A stretch of DNA of 39,572 bases from CAYVBJ01 sp964415185 (GTDB lineage: Bacteria; Bacteroidota; Rhodothermia; Balneolales; Balneolaceae), in the NCBI GenBank assembly GCA_964415185.1, contig CAYPZI010000013.1, positions 1-39,572 on the forward strand, read 5' to 3'. How positions within the stretch are numbered: the stretch's first letter is position 1; every line of letters starts with the position of its first letter. This document shows positions 7,746 to 15,263 of this stretch, in pieces. The notes under the pieces are model-generated. The model had not been told where the DNA came from, did not search any database, and saw nothing but the letters and a program-made list of their open reading frames with translations. Position numbers and translations under genes: made by a program.

Positions 7746-8100
7746 TAATAAGAGCGACTATTATGAAAAAGTCTACCGGGTGGTTCGGGATATACCTAAG
7801 GGCAGGGTAACCACGTACGGGGCAATCGCGAGGCATCTTGGTATTGCATCCGGTGCAAGGATGGTGGGCTATGCGCTGAACAACCTGGTTCATTCTGAAA
7901 AAGGCGCTGATGTTCCTGCCCACAGGGTGGTTAACCGGCTCGGGCAACTCACCGGCCGCGGCTATTTTCCGGGTGATACAATGCGGGAGAAACTGATGCA
8001 GGAAGAAATTGAGTTCACGGAACCTTACACCGTGAATATTGAAAAACATTTCTGGGATCCGTCTGATCTGTGTAATCCGATAAATCAATCGAATCCGTGA
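7732..8100 (+). CDS. Alkyltransferase-like protein (MGMT family, PAHR type)
   Basis: A 122-residue ATL protein. The MGMT DNA-binding domain is present ('RDIPKGRVTTYGAIARHLG', 'GARMVGYALNN'), but the acceptor Cys of PCHR is Ala63 ('VPAHRVV'), so it cannot accept alkyl groups. ATLs bind O6-alkylguanine and hand the lesion to nucleotide excision repair. The frame extends upstream to 7675, but the ATG at 7732 gives the usual ATL start and a 14-nt overlap with the previous gene. ATLs of this kind usually end at '-FWDP'; here 12 extra residues (S-D-L-C-N-P-I-N-Q-S-N-P, codons 8062-8097) follow and are encoded by an interspersed repeat. Confidence 0.9.
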   Translation: MNRNSNKSDYYEKVYRVVRDIPKGRVTTYGAIARHLGIASGARMVGYALNNLVHSEKGADVPAHRVVNRLGQLTGRGYFPGDTMREKLMQEEIEFTEPYTVNIEKHFWDPSDLCNPINQSNP

Positions 8101-8103
8101 TTC
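8065..8103 (+). repeat. Interspersed repeat, copy 2, overlapping a gene end
   Basis: Matches the minus-strand segment 1640-1678 at 30 of 39 positions. It supplies nearly all of the C-terminal tail and the stop codon of the alkyltransferase-like gene. The 145 bp that follow, up to the next gene at 8249, carry no gene. They contain similar low-complexity phrases (ACGCAGAGGACGCAA near 8117, CGCCGTGCACGCCGTG near 8156) of a kind common in dispersed intergenic repeats. Confidence 0.5.
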
Positions 8104-8248
8104 CAACCTTTGTTTTACGCAGAGGACGCAATGATTTCGGTTTTTGCTAATCTTTCGCCGTGCACGCCGTGAATTCTTTGTGATCGCCGTATTTACCCGG
8201 CTTTAAGTCTGAATCAAGCCTGTTTTTGCCATGAAGCACGCTCCCAAA

Positions 8249-9352
8249 TCAATTCAGGTAGTTGGCACCTTCTTTGGTAACAATTCTTGTATACTTGTTT
8301 TGTTTGACTGCATTGGCTGCTGCCATTTTCGCATACTTTTCACCGAGGCAGTCGTAGTTGATGGTAATATTTCCGCCAAGGTCTATATTGATTGGATCTC
8401 CGCCGGCATCCATATAGTCCTGGGTATTTCCCACAAGAATAGAACCGTTAATGGTGGGTGTACCTCTTCCGTCGAAATCGAATGCATTTTCAAAAATGAT
8501 TAGCCCGTTAAATGTGAAATTACCGGCAACACTCAATTCACCTTCATATTCAAGAATACCACCGGAGCGGATTACCATAATTCCGTAGCCTTCTGTTTGT
8601 TTGCCTGTTAATTTAACATCGTCTTCTATGAAGAAAACGCCGGGGTTGTCAATAGTTCCCAGCTCATCGCTCCAGTTTTTGTCGACAGTAATTCCATTTC
8701 CTGAATTATAAAGTCGCTCTATAAGTTTATCAGTCGGTTCATAATTCAGGGAAGGATCAACCTCTATGTTTCCATCGGTGATCAGACCTGCCGATTGAAT
8801 TTTTAATTTGGTCAGATTATTACTTACAGCGACGGGAGGTTTGCTTTCGGTACATCCATGCCCGGCAGGTGGAGTTCCGTTCACTTCGTGTGCCACACCG
8901 TCGGTATCGAAAGTGCCGATATCGGTCGGAATTTGAATCGCACCGGCAAAATCGGGCACCAGGGCACTGAATGGCTGCACCCAGAAAAGGCTGTTTACTT
9001 CAACAGTGATATCCTTGTAGGTAGAATTCGAAACCAGGCGGAGAGTATCGGCCTCAAAAAAGTCGGGATGTTCATTAAAAATGGTGTGAAGGGTTACGTC
9101 ACGGCCCTCGATAACAGGTTCCCAGGGTGGATTCCCTTTGCTTTTATCGTGATCTTCAGCCCAATCATCATCTGCATTAATATTCTGCATCGCCATCTGA
9201 ATGGCAGTGTGAGCCGTATTCTTGGCAATGATAAAATCAGCATAATTGGCATTATGCTCAGTAATATTCAAACCCTGGCGGGAAGTAGACATATTGATAA
9301 AACCGAGGGCAATCAGGGCTGCCGCACACATAATTAACATTGCTCGTCCCAT
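8249..9352 (-). CDS. Pilus-assembly-like surface protein (PilX-like)
   Basis: A 367-residue protein with a short N-terminus followed at once by a hydrophobic helix (residues 5-20), then a helix-rich linker ('NYADFIIAKNTAHTAIQMAM'), as in PilX-like minor pilins. The C-terminal half has beta-rich repeats ('YGIMVIRSGGILEYEG', 'NFTFNGLIIFENAF', 'PTINGSILVGN') like those in PilX-type pilus assembly proteins of this group. There is no G-F-x4-E prepilin peptidase site. It is the last gene of a three-gene unit (25 nt from the upstream gene). A role in a type IV pilus or type II secretion pseudopilus is an inference from fold and context; no assembly ATPase or secretin gene is in the window. Confidence 0.5.
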   Translation of the reverse strand: MGRAMLIMCAAALIALGFINMSTSRQGLNITEHNANYADFIIAKNTAHTAIQMAMQNINADDDWAEDHDKSKGNPPWEPVIEGRDVTLHTIFNEHPDFFEADTLRLVSNSTYKDITVEVNSLFWVQPFSALVPDFAGAIQIPTDIGTFDTDGVAHEVNGTPPAGHGCTESKPPVAVSNNLTKLKIQSAGLITDGNIEVDPSLNYEPTDKLIERLYNSGNGITVDKNWSDELGTIDNPGVFFIEDDVKLTGKQTEGYGIMVIRSGGILEYEGELSVAGNFTFNGLIIFENAFDFDGRGTPTINGSILVGNTQDYMDAGGDPINIDLGGNITINYDCLGEKYAKMAAANAVKQNKYTRIVTKEGANYLN

Positions 9353-9377
9353 AATAGAGTGATTTTAGAGATTATAA

Positions 9378-10001
9378 TTATTCAAGATTGGCAGGTGTAA
9401 ACCTTTTTTCATATACCGACCTTACGTACCTGTCATTTGCGTTTGGATTCAGTATGACCGGCTCTTTGCTTTGCATTTCAAGTACTACATAAATTTGTTT
9501 GATATCCGATACTGCCGATCCTGATCCGGGCGGGGCCATGTTGTTGGATAAATTCTCGCCTCTTTGATCGTAGTACCTCAGTTCAAACCTGGTCACACCC
9601 GTTTCAATCTCGGTTTCTTCTATGGTTCCGGAATTGGGATCATCAATGATTCTTCTCAATACCCTTAAATTCGGGTTTTTGGCAGTTGCTACGGAATCTC
9701 CGGGAAAGAATTTCCAGGTAATCAGCTCGGGCAGCCTTGATGGATCATTTTGTAGATTTCGATAAAAACGGATTTCGTTTTCCGAGGCGTGTGTCAAAAT
9801 CTGGCTGGATTTCTTGTCAACATCATATCCCATGTTAGAAAGATCATCATTCAACATTTCCGTCACATCCGTCATATGCTGGCGTGTGATCTGCGTCAGG
9901 GTAAGTTCCGTACTGTTGTTCGATACTCTCAGGTTCATCATGATGAGCGACAGGGTGAGCATGCCGGCAATGATGTAACTCGTAACTAATGCTAAATTCA
10001 T
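9378..10001 (-). CDS. Pseudopilin-like membrane-anchored protein (PilW-like)
   Basis: A 207-residue protein: hydrophobic helix at residues 3-22, then an amphipathic extension ('LTLTQITRQHMTDVTEMLNDDL') and a globular part with a beta-strand motif typical of PilW-like minor pilins ('GVTRFELRYYDQRGENL', near 139-155). The sequence ISQ/ITR...DL-x-N-M-G-Y resembles the PilW alpha-helix to beta transition. The prepilin cleavage motif is missing. It sits between the other two pilin-like genes with gaps of 25 and 32 nt. I cannot assign a specific role. Confidence 0.5.
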   Translation of the reverse strand: MNLALVTSYIIAGMLTLSLIMMNLRVSNNSTELTLTQITRQHMTDVTEMLNDDLSNMGYDVDKKSSQILTHASENEIRFYRNLQNDPSRLPELITWKFFPGDSVATAKNPNLRVLRRIIDDPNSGTIEETEIETGVTRFELRYYDQRGENLSNNMAPPGSGSAVSDIKQIYVVLEMQSKEPVILNPNANDRYVRSVYEKRFTPANLE

Positions 10002-10033
10002 ATTTCAAATTGTTTGGTTTAAACCTGATTTTT

Positions 10034-10570
10034 TTAATCCGCGTAGTAATTTCTTACAAATTCAAGCCTGTAATTCACAACCTCGTCCTGGTTATTGACA
10101 AGAAAGCGGTTAGTGACGGTAACTTCGATCTTTTTATAGGTTGTTTGTGTTCCGGCCGGTGAAAAAGTGACTCCTGAAGCGCCTGTTACCTCATTTACGT
10201 AAAACACTCTTGAACTTATGTCGAAGTCTCCATGTGTAGTTGTAAACGTATCCGACCAGCCGTCGTAATCGTCAAAATCGTTGAAATCAGCACGGGTTGT
10301 TTCACCGGCGCCCGGGCCCAATCCTGCGGCATCTGTAAATCCTCCCGGTATTGCTGTAGGCGGAAGTGCAGCATTATGCGTCACAGCATCAAAACTTTTG
10401 GAGAGGGCTTCATCAATAATTTCCTGTCCCAAAGATATGACTTCCTGCTCAAGTTCGCCTTCAACTTGTATCAGTCCATTTCGGATGATCATCGAATTCG
10501 CACTCAACAGGATCATAGAGAAGACAATGATGGCACCGATTACATTAATGACCTCAGAATATCCGTTCAT
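10034..10570 (-). CDS. Pseudopilin-like membrane-anchored protein
   Basis: A 178-residue protein with a hydrophobic helix (about residues 8-25), an adjoining helix ('QVEGELEQEVISLGQEIIDEAL') and a beta-rich C-terminal domain ('YKKIEVTVTNRFLVNNQDEVVNYRLEF' region, residues 145-172) as in minor pilins. A glycine- and proline-rich loop lies at about 68-92. It is the first gene of the three-gene unit; its promoter must lie in 10571-10912. The three proteins probably act together because they share this architecture and spacing. Confidence 0.5.
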   Translation of the reverse strand: MNGYSEVINVIGAIIVFSMILLSANSMIIRNGLIQVEGELEQEVISLGQEIIDEALSKSFDAVTHNAALPPTAIPGGFTDAAGLGPGAGETTRADFNDFDDYDGWSDTFTTTHGDFDISSRVFYVNEVTGASGVTFSPAGTQTTYKKIEVTVTNRFLVNNQDEVVNYRLEFVRNYYAD

Positions 10571-10912
10571 AATTGCTAAATTTTATTGGTAAGTAGAAAA
10601 CCCCACGTAGACAAGAGGCGCAGGTTTATTAAATGTTACAACGAATGATGGGAAGCTCAGGTAATAACCGGTCTAATTGCAGTAAGTGATAAGCAGTATG
10701 TAGTAGGTAGTATTTAGTATGTAGTATACAATTTGTTGATGACTACCCAATAACCGCAAGTCATCGGATGATTTGTTGATTTCTAAGCGCTTAAATGAAT
10801 CTTTACCTGCGAGTTCCGAATACTTTCGGGATGAGTCATTGTCAAGCTAATCCAGGGATTGACAATTTACTACGTACTAAATACTACCTACTACATACTT
10901 ATTTGTTTTTAG
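10571..10912. other. 342-bp gap with a long inverted repeat
   Basis: Between the first pilin-like gene and the glycerate kinase gene, both on the minus strand. It contains a 32-bp inverted repeat (10695-10726 and 10868-10899) with one mismatch, around a 141-nt spacer in which I recognise nothing else. No open reading frame of note. Confidence 0.6.
10695..10899. repeat. 32-bp imperfect inverted repeat, GTAGTA-rich
   Basis: The left arm (10695-10726) is built from GTAGTA/GTATG/TTAGTA steps; the right arm (10868-10899) is its reverse complement with a single mismatch. Similar steps (ACGTACTAATTAC) flank MITE copy A near 2430. The right arm ends only 14 bp past the glycerate kinase stop codon. 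As a fold-back this would be a long hairpin with a 141-nt loop; it may be an intergenic repeat pair or element ends. Confidence 0.55.
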
Positions 10913-12244
10913 CTAAAACGCTACCAGCAAAACCTGCAGGTCCATCAAATTATTACCGGTTGGCCCGGGTTTGAGATGTCCTCCGGCTTTTTCAAAGAAA
11001 TGATAGCTGTCGTTCCTGTCCAGGTAATCTTTGGGATCGATTCCTTTTTCCCTTGCTTTCTTGAGTGTCTGGTTGGTAACAATGGCACCTGCCGCATCCG
11101 TAGGGCCGTCAATGCCGTCACTGCCGGCACTCAGAAATGCGGCTTTTCTGTCCGACTGATCCAGGCACCCGGCCATTCTGAGAGCCAGTTCCTGGTTGCG
11201 TCCGCCGAGGCCGTTGCCGGTAACCTGCACGGTGCATTCGCCATAGTAGATATATGCATGGCCTTTTTTTGAGTTTTTAGATTTTTTGGGAGCGTTCTTC
11301 AGGTCATCGCAAATCAGCTTATCTAATTCCGATATATCCCCGGTCCAGACATCTGCTGCAGTATTTGTTTCGTAGCCAAGCGATTCGCATATTCGGGCGG
11401 CTGTTTCTGCCATCATACGGGATGAGGCGATTATATATGATGCATGATCCGCTATATCATACGTTTCAAATGACTTCTCTTGTTTCAACTCCAGGTCGAG
11501 CATTTGTCCGAGCAGGGTTCTGACTGCATGCGGAGTTTTTTCCCAAAGCCCGTGATTTTTCAACACCCGGAATACTTCGCCGTATGATATTTTTTGCGGG
11601 ATGGTGGGGCCACTGCCTATATACTTCAGCTCATCTCCCGGTACATCTGAAAAAACAAGGTCAATTACGGTTTGATTCTCCAAATGCTGTAAAAATTTAC
11701 CACCTTTTACCGATGACAAGGCAATACGAACTGTGTTGATTTCCTGGATAGCAGCACCGCTTTTAATCAGCAATTGATGCATTTCAGCCATCTCTTCTAT
11801 TTCAAGCGGTTTTTCGGGAAGCGAAAAAAGGGCAGAGGTTCCGCCTGATACCAGATTTACCACAAGGGAATGTCCCGGTAGCTTTTCAGCGAAATTTAAA
11901 ACTTCAAGTGCAGATGAAAGGCTTTCTTTGTCAGGCACAGGATGAGTTCCCTTGAATTCCTGAATTTTTTCAAGCTGCTCTTTATGTCTGGCCGGACTGA
12001 TGATAATGCCATCATCTATCTTATCACCCAGAATGGATACAATCGCGGAAGCCATTGCATAAGAAGCCTTTCCGAAACCTATAATATATACGCCGCTATA
12101 ATTTTCAAGCCGGTAAGACTGCCCGCAAATAGTTAGAATCTCACCAGAATCTTCTAAAAAAACAGAGTTTTCAACGAGTGATTGAGGGCTGATTTTCTTT
12201 AGAGTTTCTAAAAAAATTGTCTCGGTATCTTGAGCTAATGACAT
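10913..12244 (-). CDS. Glycerate 2-kinase, type 2 (MOFRL family)
   Basis: A 443-residue protein that phosphorylates D-glycerate to 2-phosphoglycerate (family knowledge). The N-terminal DUF4147/GK-II domain has 'VVNLVSGGTSALFSLP' (near 132) and 'VFSDVPGDELKYIGSGPT' (near 197). The C-terminal MOFRL domain has 'VTGNGLGGRNQELALRMAG' (near 345) and 'FLSAGSDGIDGPTDAAGA' (near 373). Length is normal. It is transcribed alone, divergent from the plug-domain lipoprotein. Exact substrate (glycerate versus hydroxypyruvate pathway) is not decided by sequence. Confidence 0.9.
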   Translation of the reverse strand: MSLAQDTETIFLETLKKISPQSLVENSVFLEDSGEILTICGQSYRLENYSGVYIIGFGKASYAMASAIVSILGDKIDDGIIISPARHKEQLEKIQEFKGTHPVPDKESLSSALEVLNFAEKLPGHSLVVNLVSGGTSALFSLPEKPLEIEEMAEMHQLLIKSGAAIQEINTVRIALSSVKGGKFLQHLENQTVIDLVFSDVPGDELKYIGSGPTIPQKISYGEVFRVLKNHGLWEKTPHAVRTLLGQMLDLELKQEKSFETYDIADHASYIIASSRMMAETAARICESLGYETNTAADVWTGDISELDKLICDDLKNAPKKSKNSKKGHAYIYYGECTVQVTGNGLGGRNQELALRMAGCLDQSDRKAAFLSAGSDGIDGPTDAAGAIVTNQTLKKAREKGIDPKDYLDRNDSYHFFEKAGGHLKPGPTGNNLMDLQVLLVAF

Positions 12245-12331
12245 AAAAAAAATTTTTAATTCAATTTTGGGATTGATTTTTTACGGAAATATTATAGATT
12301 ATAGAGAAGAAATGTAAGCCGGAACAGGCCG

Positions 12332-12781
12332 ATGTACAAAAAAACAAAAGCAATCATATCACTTCTCCTATTTCCGTTGGTTTTAGGCACTATTTTTACA
12401 GGTTGTACAACGGTTAAAAACACGCAGCATACACAAGGTTCAATTCCCGATTATTCCAAAGATAGAAACGAAGGTGAGAAAATTGTTATCCATAATCCGG
12501 ATTTATCCCTTCGGGATTATCTTAGGAGAATTTCAGGCATTAGCATTTATGAAAGGTCGGGTGAAACCGTAGTTTCTGTTCGTGGCATAAACACGTTGAG
12601 GGGCCAGCAGTCTGCATTGTTTGTGATTAATGGACATCCCTATGGAAACAGTATCACTGAAGTTGAAAGTGTACTGACTGTCCCTGATATTAGAACGATA
12701 AGGGTGGTAAAAGGCGGTGAGGCATCACTTCGCTACGGGCTTAATGCCAGCGCAGGTGCAGTTGTAATTACAACCAAATGA
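12332..12781 (+). CDS. Lipoprotein with stand-alone TonB-receptor plug domain
   Basis: A 149-residue protein. Residues 1-24 form a lipoprotein signal peptide ending in a lipobox, T-G-C, with Cys25 the predicted lipidation site. After a short linker, residues 57-149 are a SusC-type plug: 'SLRDYLRRISGISIY', 'VVSVRGINTLRGQQSALFVI', 'NGHPYG', 'IRTIRVVKGGEASLRYG', 'SAGAVVITTK'. Normally this domain plugs a 22-strand outer-membrane barrel; here the protein stops right after the plug. It may be a lipid-anchored regulator or partner of a TonB receptor (inference). It converges on the tandem usp gene with 9 nt between stops. Confidence 0.75.
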   Translation: MYKKTKAIISLLLFPLVLGTIFTGCTTVKNTQHTQGSIPDYSKDRNEGEKIVIHNPDLSLRDYLRRISGISIYERSGETVVSVRGINTLRGQQSALFVINGHPYGNSITEVESVLTVPDIRTIRVVKGGEASLRYGLNASAGAVVITTK

Positions 12782-12782
12782 C

Positions 12783-12814
12783 CCGGTATTTTAATTTGTC
12801 ATAACCAATACCGG
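12783..12814. terminator. Hairpin between convergent genes
   Basis: CCGGTATT (12783-12790) pairs perfectly with AATACCGG (12807-12814) around a 16-nt loop that includes the tandem usp stop. Symmetric placement between two convergent stops suggests a bidirectional terminator, though there is no strong T-run. Confidence 0.35.
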
Positions 12815-13618
12815 TACATTTACATAACCTGCAATTTTATCCGTGTGTTTTTTCCCCATCAATTTACTAATAACCGATTTTTTATACCTCGTCAGTACTA
12901 CAAGTGAGGCGGGATTTTTATCCAGGTATTCACTGATGCCGTTCAGTGTGTTTTCATGCAGATAAGAGTTGAAGGACAATGATTTGGATCCGGTTTCTTT
13001 TTTTGCCAATTCTTCAAAACCGCTTTCTTTCAGGGTGGAATCAAAATCATTTTCATCGTGCCTGATATGCAATACTTCTGTTTCAGCACTGAAATGATCT
13101 GCAAAGGAAACAACCTTGCGAAGTGAGTGAAGGTCATGTTCCCTGAAATCCGTAGCAAAAAGGACTTTTTTTAATTCAAAAGTGTTATAGTCAGGCGGTA
13201 TAGTTAGAACCGGTACCGGGGAATGGAGCATAACATCCGTGGCAACACTTCCGAATAAAATCTTTGCAAAGCCGGTCTCGCCTTTGCTTCCCATTACAAC
13301 AAGGTCGATATCTGCACTCCTGATGGTCTCAAGAATAGAGCTGATTGTCATCCCCTTTTCAATGATACTCTTTACGTTTATCTTTCTGCCATTCAACTGT
13401 TCTTGAATCCATTCATCAAGTTGTGATTTGGCATTTTTTGTCATTTTGCTCAAAATGTCATCAACAGAGCTGGCAAAGTTATACGGAGGTTCAATGGCAT
13501 GGAATAGAATGATTTCAGAATTAAATTTATCAGCCAATGTGATAGCTGTTTCAAACGCTTTTTTTGAATAATCGGAGAAATCAACAGGAATCAATATTTT
13601 GCTTTTTGCAGATAACAT
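12791..13618 (-). CDS. Tandem universal stress protein (UspA x2)
   Basis: A 275-residue protein of two Usp domains (about 1-145 and 150-275). The first keeps the ATP-binding signature G-2x-G-9x-G-S ('MGSKGETGFAKILFGS'), so it should bind ATP. The second has lost it ('TRYKKSVISKLMGKKHTDK') and may only dimerise. It lies next to the haem-PAS kinase gene, divergently, and the intergenic region has a candidate operator shared with the ATPase/hsp20 region. Usp proteins of this type are common in hypoxia or stationary-phase regulons. Confidence 0.92.
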   Translation of the reverse strand: MLSAKSKILIPVDFSDYSKKAFETAITLADKFNSEIILFHAIEPPYNFASSVDDILSKMTKNAKSQLDEWIQEQLNGRKINVKSIIEKGMTISSILETIRSADIDLVVMGSKGETGFAKILFGSVATDVMLHSPVPVLTIPPDYNTFELKKVLFATDFREHDLHSLRKVVSFADHFSAETEVLHIRHDENDFDSTLKESGFEELAKKETGSKSLSFNSYLHENTLNGISEYLDKNPASLVVLTRYKKSVISKLMGKKHTDKIAGYVNVPVLVMTN

Positions 13619-13702
13619 ATCTTATTCATATTTAAATGTGAATTTACAATCAAGATGTTGAAAAATGCTATAAAAAAATGTAGAGTAAAGGAAGAACTTT
13701 AC

Positions 13703-13721
13703 GGTAAGGTTTTTACCTACA
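13703..13721 (-). promoter_or_regulatory. Candidate operator, usp/kinase intergenic region
   Basis: Read on the minus strand: TGTAGGTAAAAACCTTACC. It contains the dyad GGTAA-5-TTACC and shares the pattern TGTAGGKAWWWMCCTTA with 18841-18858. It lies about 85-103 bp upstream of the tandem usp ATG and about 125 bp from the kinase start. A second dyad, GTAAAG-6-CTTTAC, is directly adjacent (13685-13702). The NarL-type regulator encoded at 15264 is the natural candidate to bind it (inference). Confidence 0.4.
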
Positions 13722-13760
13722 TTTCATTTGTAACTGGCAATCCCGGCTGTCAAACATTAA

Positions 13761-13811
13761 ATAGTGTCGTGTCAATGATAAAATATCGGGTTTACAGTTG
13801 ACAAGACAATA
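13761..13811 (+). mobile_element. MITE-like repeat, copy C, internally deleted
   Basis: About 51 bp, keeping both ends of the family (left ATAGTGTCGTGTCAATGATA, right CGGGTTTACAGTTGACAAGA with AATAG after it) but missing the central stem-loop present in copies A and B. It lies between the candidate operator and the kinase start codon, so its insertion may have altered that promoter. Confidence 0.55.
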
Positions 13812-13845
13812 GGTTACATGAATATGAGAAATTGGTTAAAATGAT

Positions 13846-15246
13846 ATGACAGATATACAATTTTTTAAAAGCATTTCAGGTTTTGTTGAAAATATTTCAC
13901 ACGGGGTGATTATATCAAATTGTAATGGCAATATTATCTGTTGGAACAAAGCGGCTGAAACGATTTTTGACTATGAGAGGAGTGAAGCAGTTCAACGGAA
14001 TATTCATTTTATCCTGAATGAAAAGGCTTATCAGGCCTTTAAAATGCTTGCCGGTTCAGAATCTCCGGATGTTTCGCAACACGGAAGATGGCCGGGTATC
14101 TGTAAAGGCGGTTTGAGTAAGTGGGTGGATATGCGGTTCAGTAAATTTAACGAAAGTGATTCCGGAAAATCATTTATTATTACAACAGTTTGTGATATTC
14201 AGGCTCTGAAAGAGACAGAAAGAAAACTTGAAGAGAGCAAGGCACGTAATGAGGCAATTCTTGAAAGCAGTGTGGATGCCATTGTTACAATCAACCGCAA
14301 AGGACTGATTCAAAGCTTTAACAAAGCCGCACAAAATATGTTCGGATATAGTGAAAGTGAGGTTGTTGGGGAAAATGTGAGCATCCTTATGCCGCCGCCT
14401 CACAGCCAAAAACATGATGATTATATACAAAATTATATTCATTCCGGAGAGAAAAAAATTATTGGAAGTGGCAGGGAAGTCCAGGGGCTCAGGAAAGACG
14501 GCAGTGTGTTCCCCATTGACCTGTCGGTTGGGGAAGCTAAATGGAACGGAAACCTGCTATTTACGGGGGTTATCAAAGATATTACCAACAGAAAAAATCT
14601 TGAAAAACGAATTCTTGAAATCAGCCAGCAGGAGAGGCAGCGAATTGCACAGGACCTGCACGACGGGCTCGGACAGATGCTCACCGGTATCCGGATGATA
14701 TCGGAAAACCTCGCCAGAAAACTGGATGCCAACAGTGTTCCCGGGGCGGACGAAGTGAAGGAAATTGCAGATATGATCAGGGAAACGGATGAATATGCCC
14801 GGACTCTTTCCCACGTGATGATAGAAGTTGATATAGACAAAAAAGGCCTGGATGCAGCCTTTGAAAGCCTGTGTAAAAAAAATGAAAAACTGTTTGGTAT
14901 TGAATGCAAATATGAAAAAACGGACGATTTTTTCATAAATGACCACAATCTTGCACTTAACTTATATCGAATAGCGCAGGAAGCAATACACAATGCGGTG
15001 AAACATGGTGAGGCCGACAAAATAATACTTCGACTATCTAAAACGGGTAAACATATAGCCATGGTTGTGATTGACAACGGTAAGGGATTTGAATATTCTG
15101 ATACCATTACTCAGGAAGATAAAGGCATGGGTATTCAGATTATGAAATACAGGGCGGGCCTGTTTGGCGGTATGGTTGAAATGGTAAGGAGGAATCAAAA
15201 AACCATGCTTCGCTGTGTTTTGCCTTCCGAATCTCTTAAATTTTGA
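13846..15246 (+). CDS. PAS-PAS sensor histidine kinase with FixL-type haem PAS, NarL-class transmitter
   Basis: A 466-residue soluble kinase with no membrane segment. PAS 1 is at about 5-118. PAS 2, at 138-248, closely follows the FixL haem domain: 'ENVSILMPPPHSQKHDDYI' with His190 where FixL has its proximal haem ligand (RHDSY), and 'IIGSGREVQG' with Arg210, exactly 20 residues later as in FixL H200/R220. It ends with the 'LSVGEA...FTGVIKDIT' strands. The transmitter is HisKA_3 with phospho-acceptor His272 ('ERQRIAQDLHDGLGQML'), then an HATPase_c with 'AIHNAVKHG', 'VIDNGKGFE' and 'KGMGIQIM'. Oxygen sensing through haem is therefore likely (inference). The cognate regulator follows 17 nt downstream. 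It is divergent from the tandem usp gene. Confidence 0.9.
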   Translation: MTDIQFFKSISGFVENISHGVIISNCNGNIICWNKAAETIFDYERSEAVQRNIHFILNEKAYQAFKMLAGSESPDVSQHGRWPGICKGGLSKWVDMRFSKFNESDSGKSFIITTVCDIQALKETERKLEESKARNEAILESSVDAIVTINRKGLIQSFNKAAQNMFGYSESEVVGENVSILMPPPHSQKHDDYIQNYIHSGEKKIIGSGREVQGLRKDGSVFPIDLSVGEAKWNGNLLFTGVIKDITNRKNLEKRILEISQQERQRIAQDLHDGLGQMLTGIRMISENLARKLDANSVPGADEVKEIADMIRETDEYARTLSHVMIEVDIDKKGLDAAFESLCKKNEKLFGIECKYEKTDDFFINDHNLALNLYRIAQEAIHNAVKHGEADKIILRLSKTGKHIAMVVIDNGKGFEYSDTITQEDKGMGIQIMKYRAGLFGGMVEMVRRNQKTMLRCVLPSESLKF

Positions 15247-15263
15247 TATAGAGGAAGAAATAA

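Noticed and set aside
14439..15107. Long minus-strand open frame opposite the histidine kinase
   Set aside because: Serine-rich shadow of the kinase catalytic domains.
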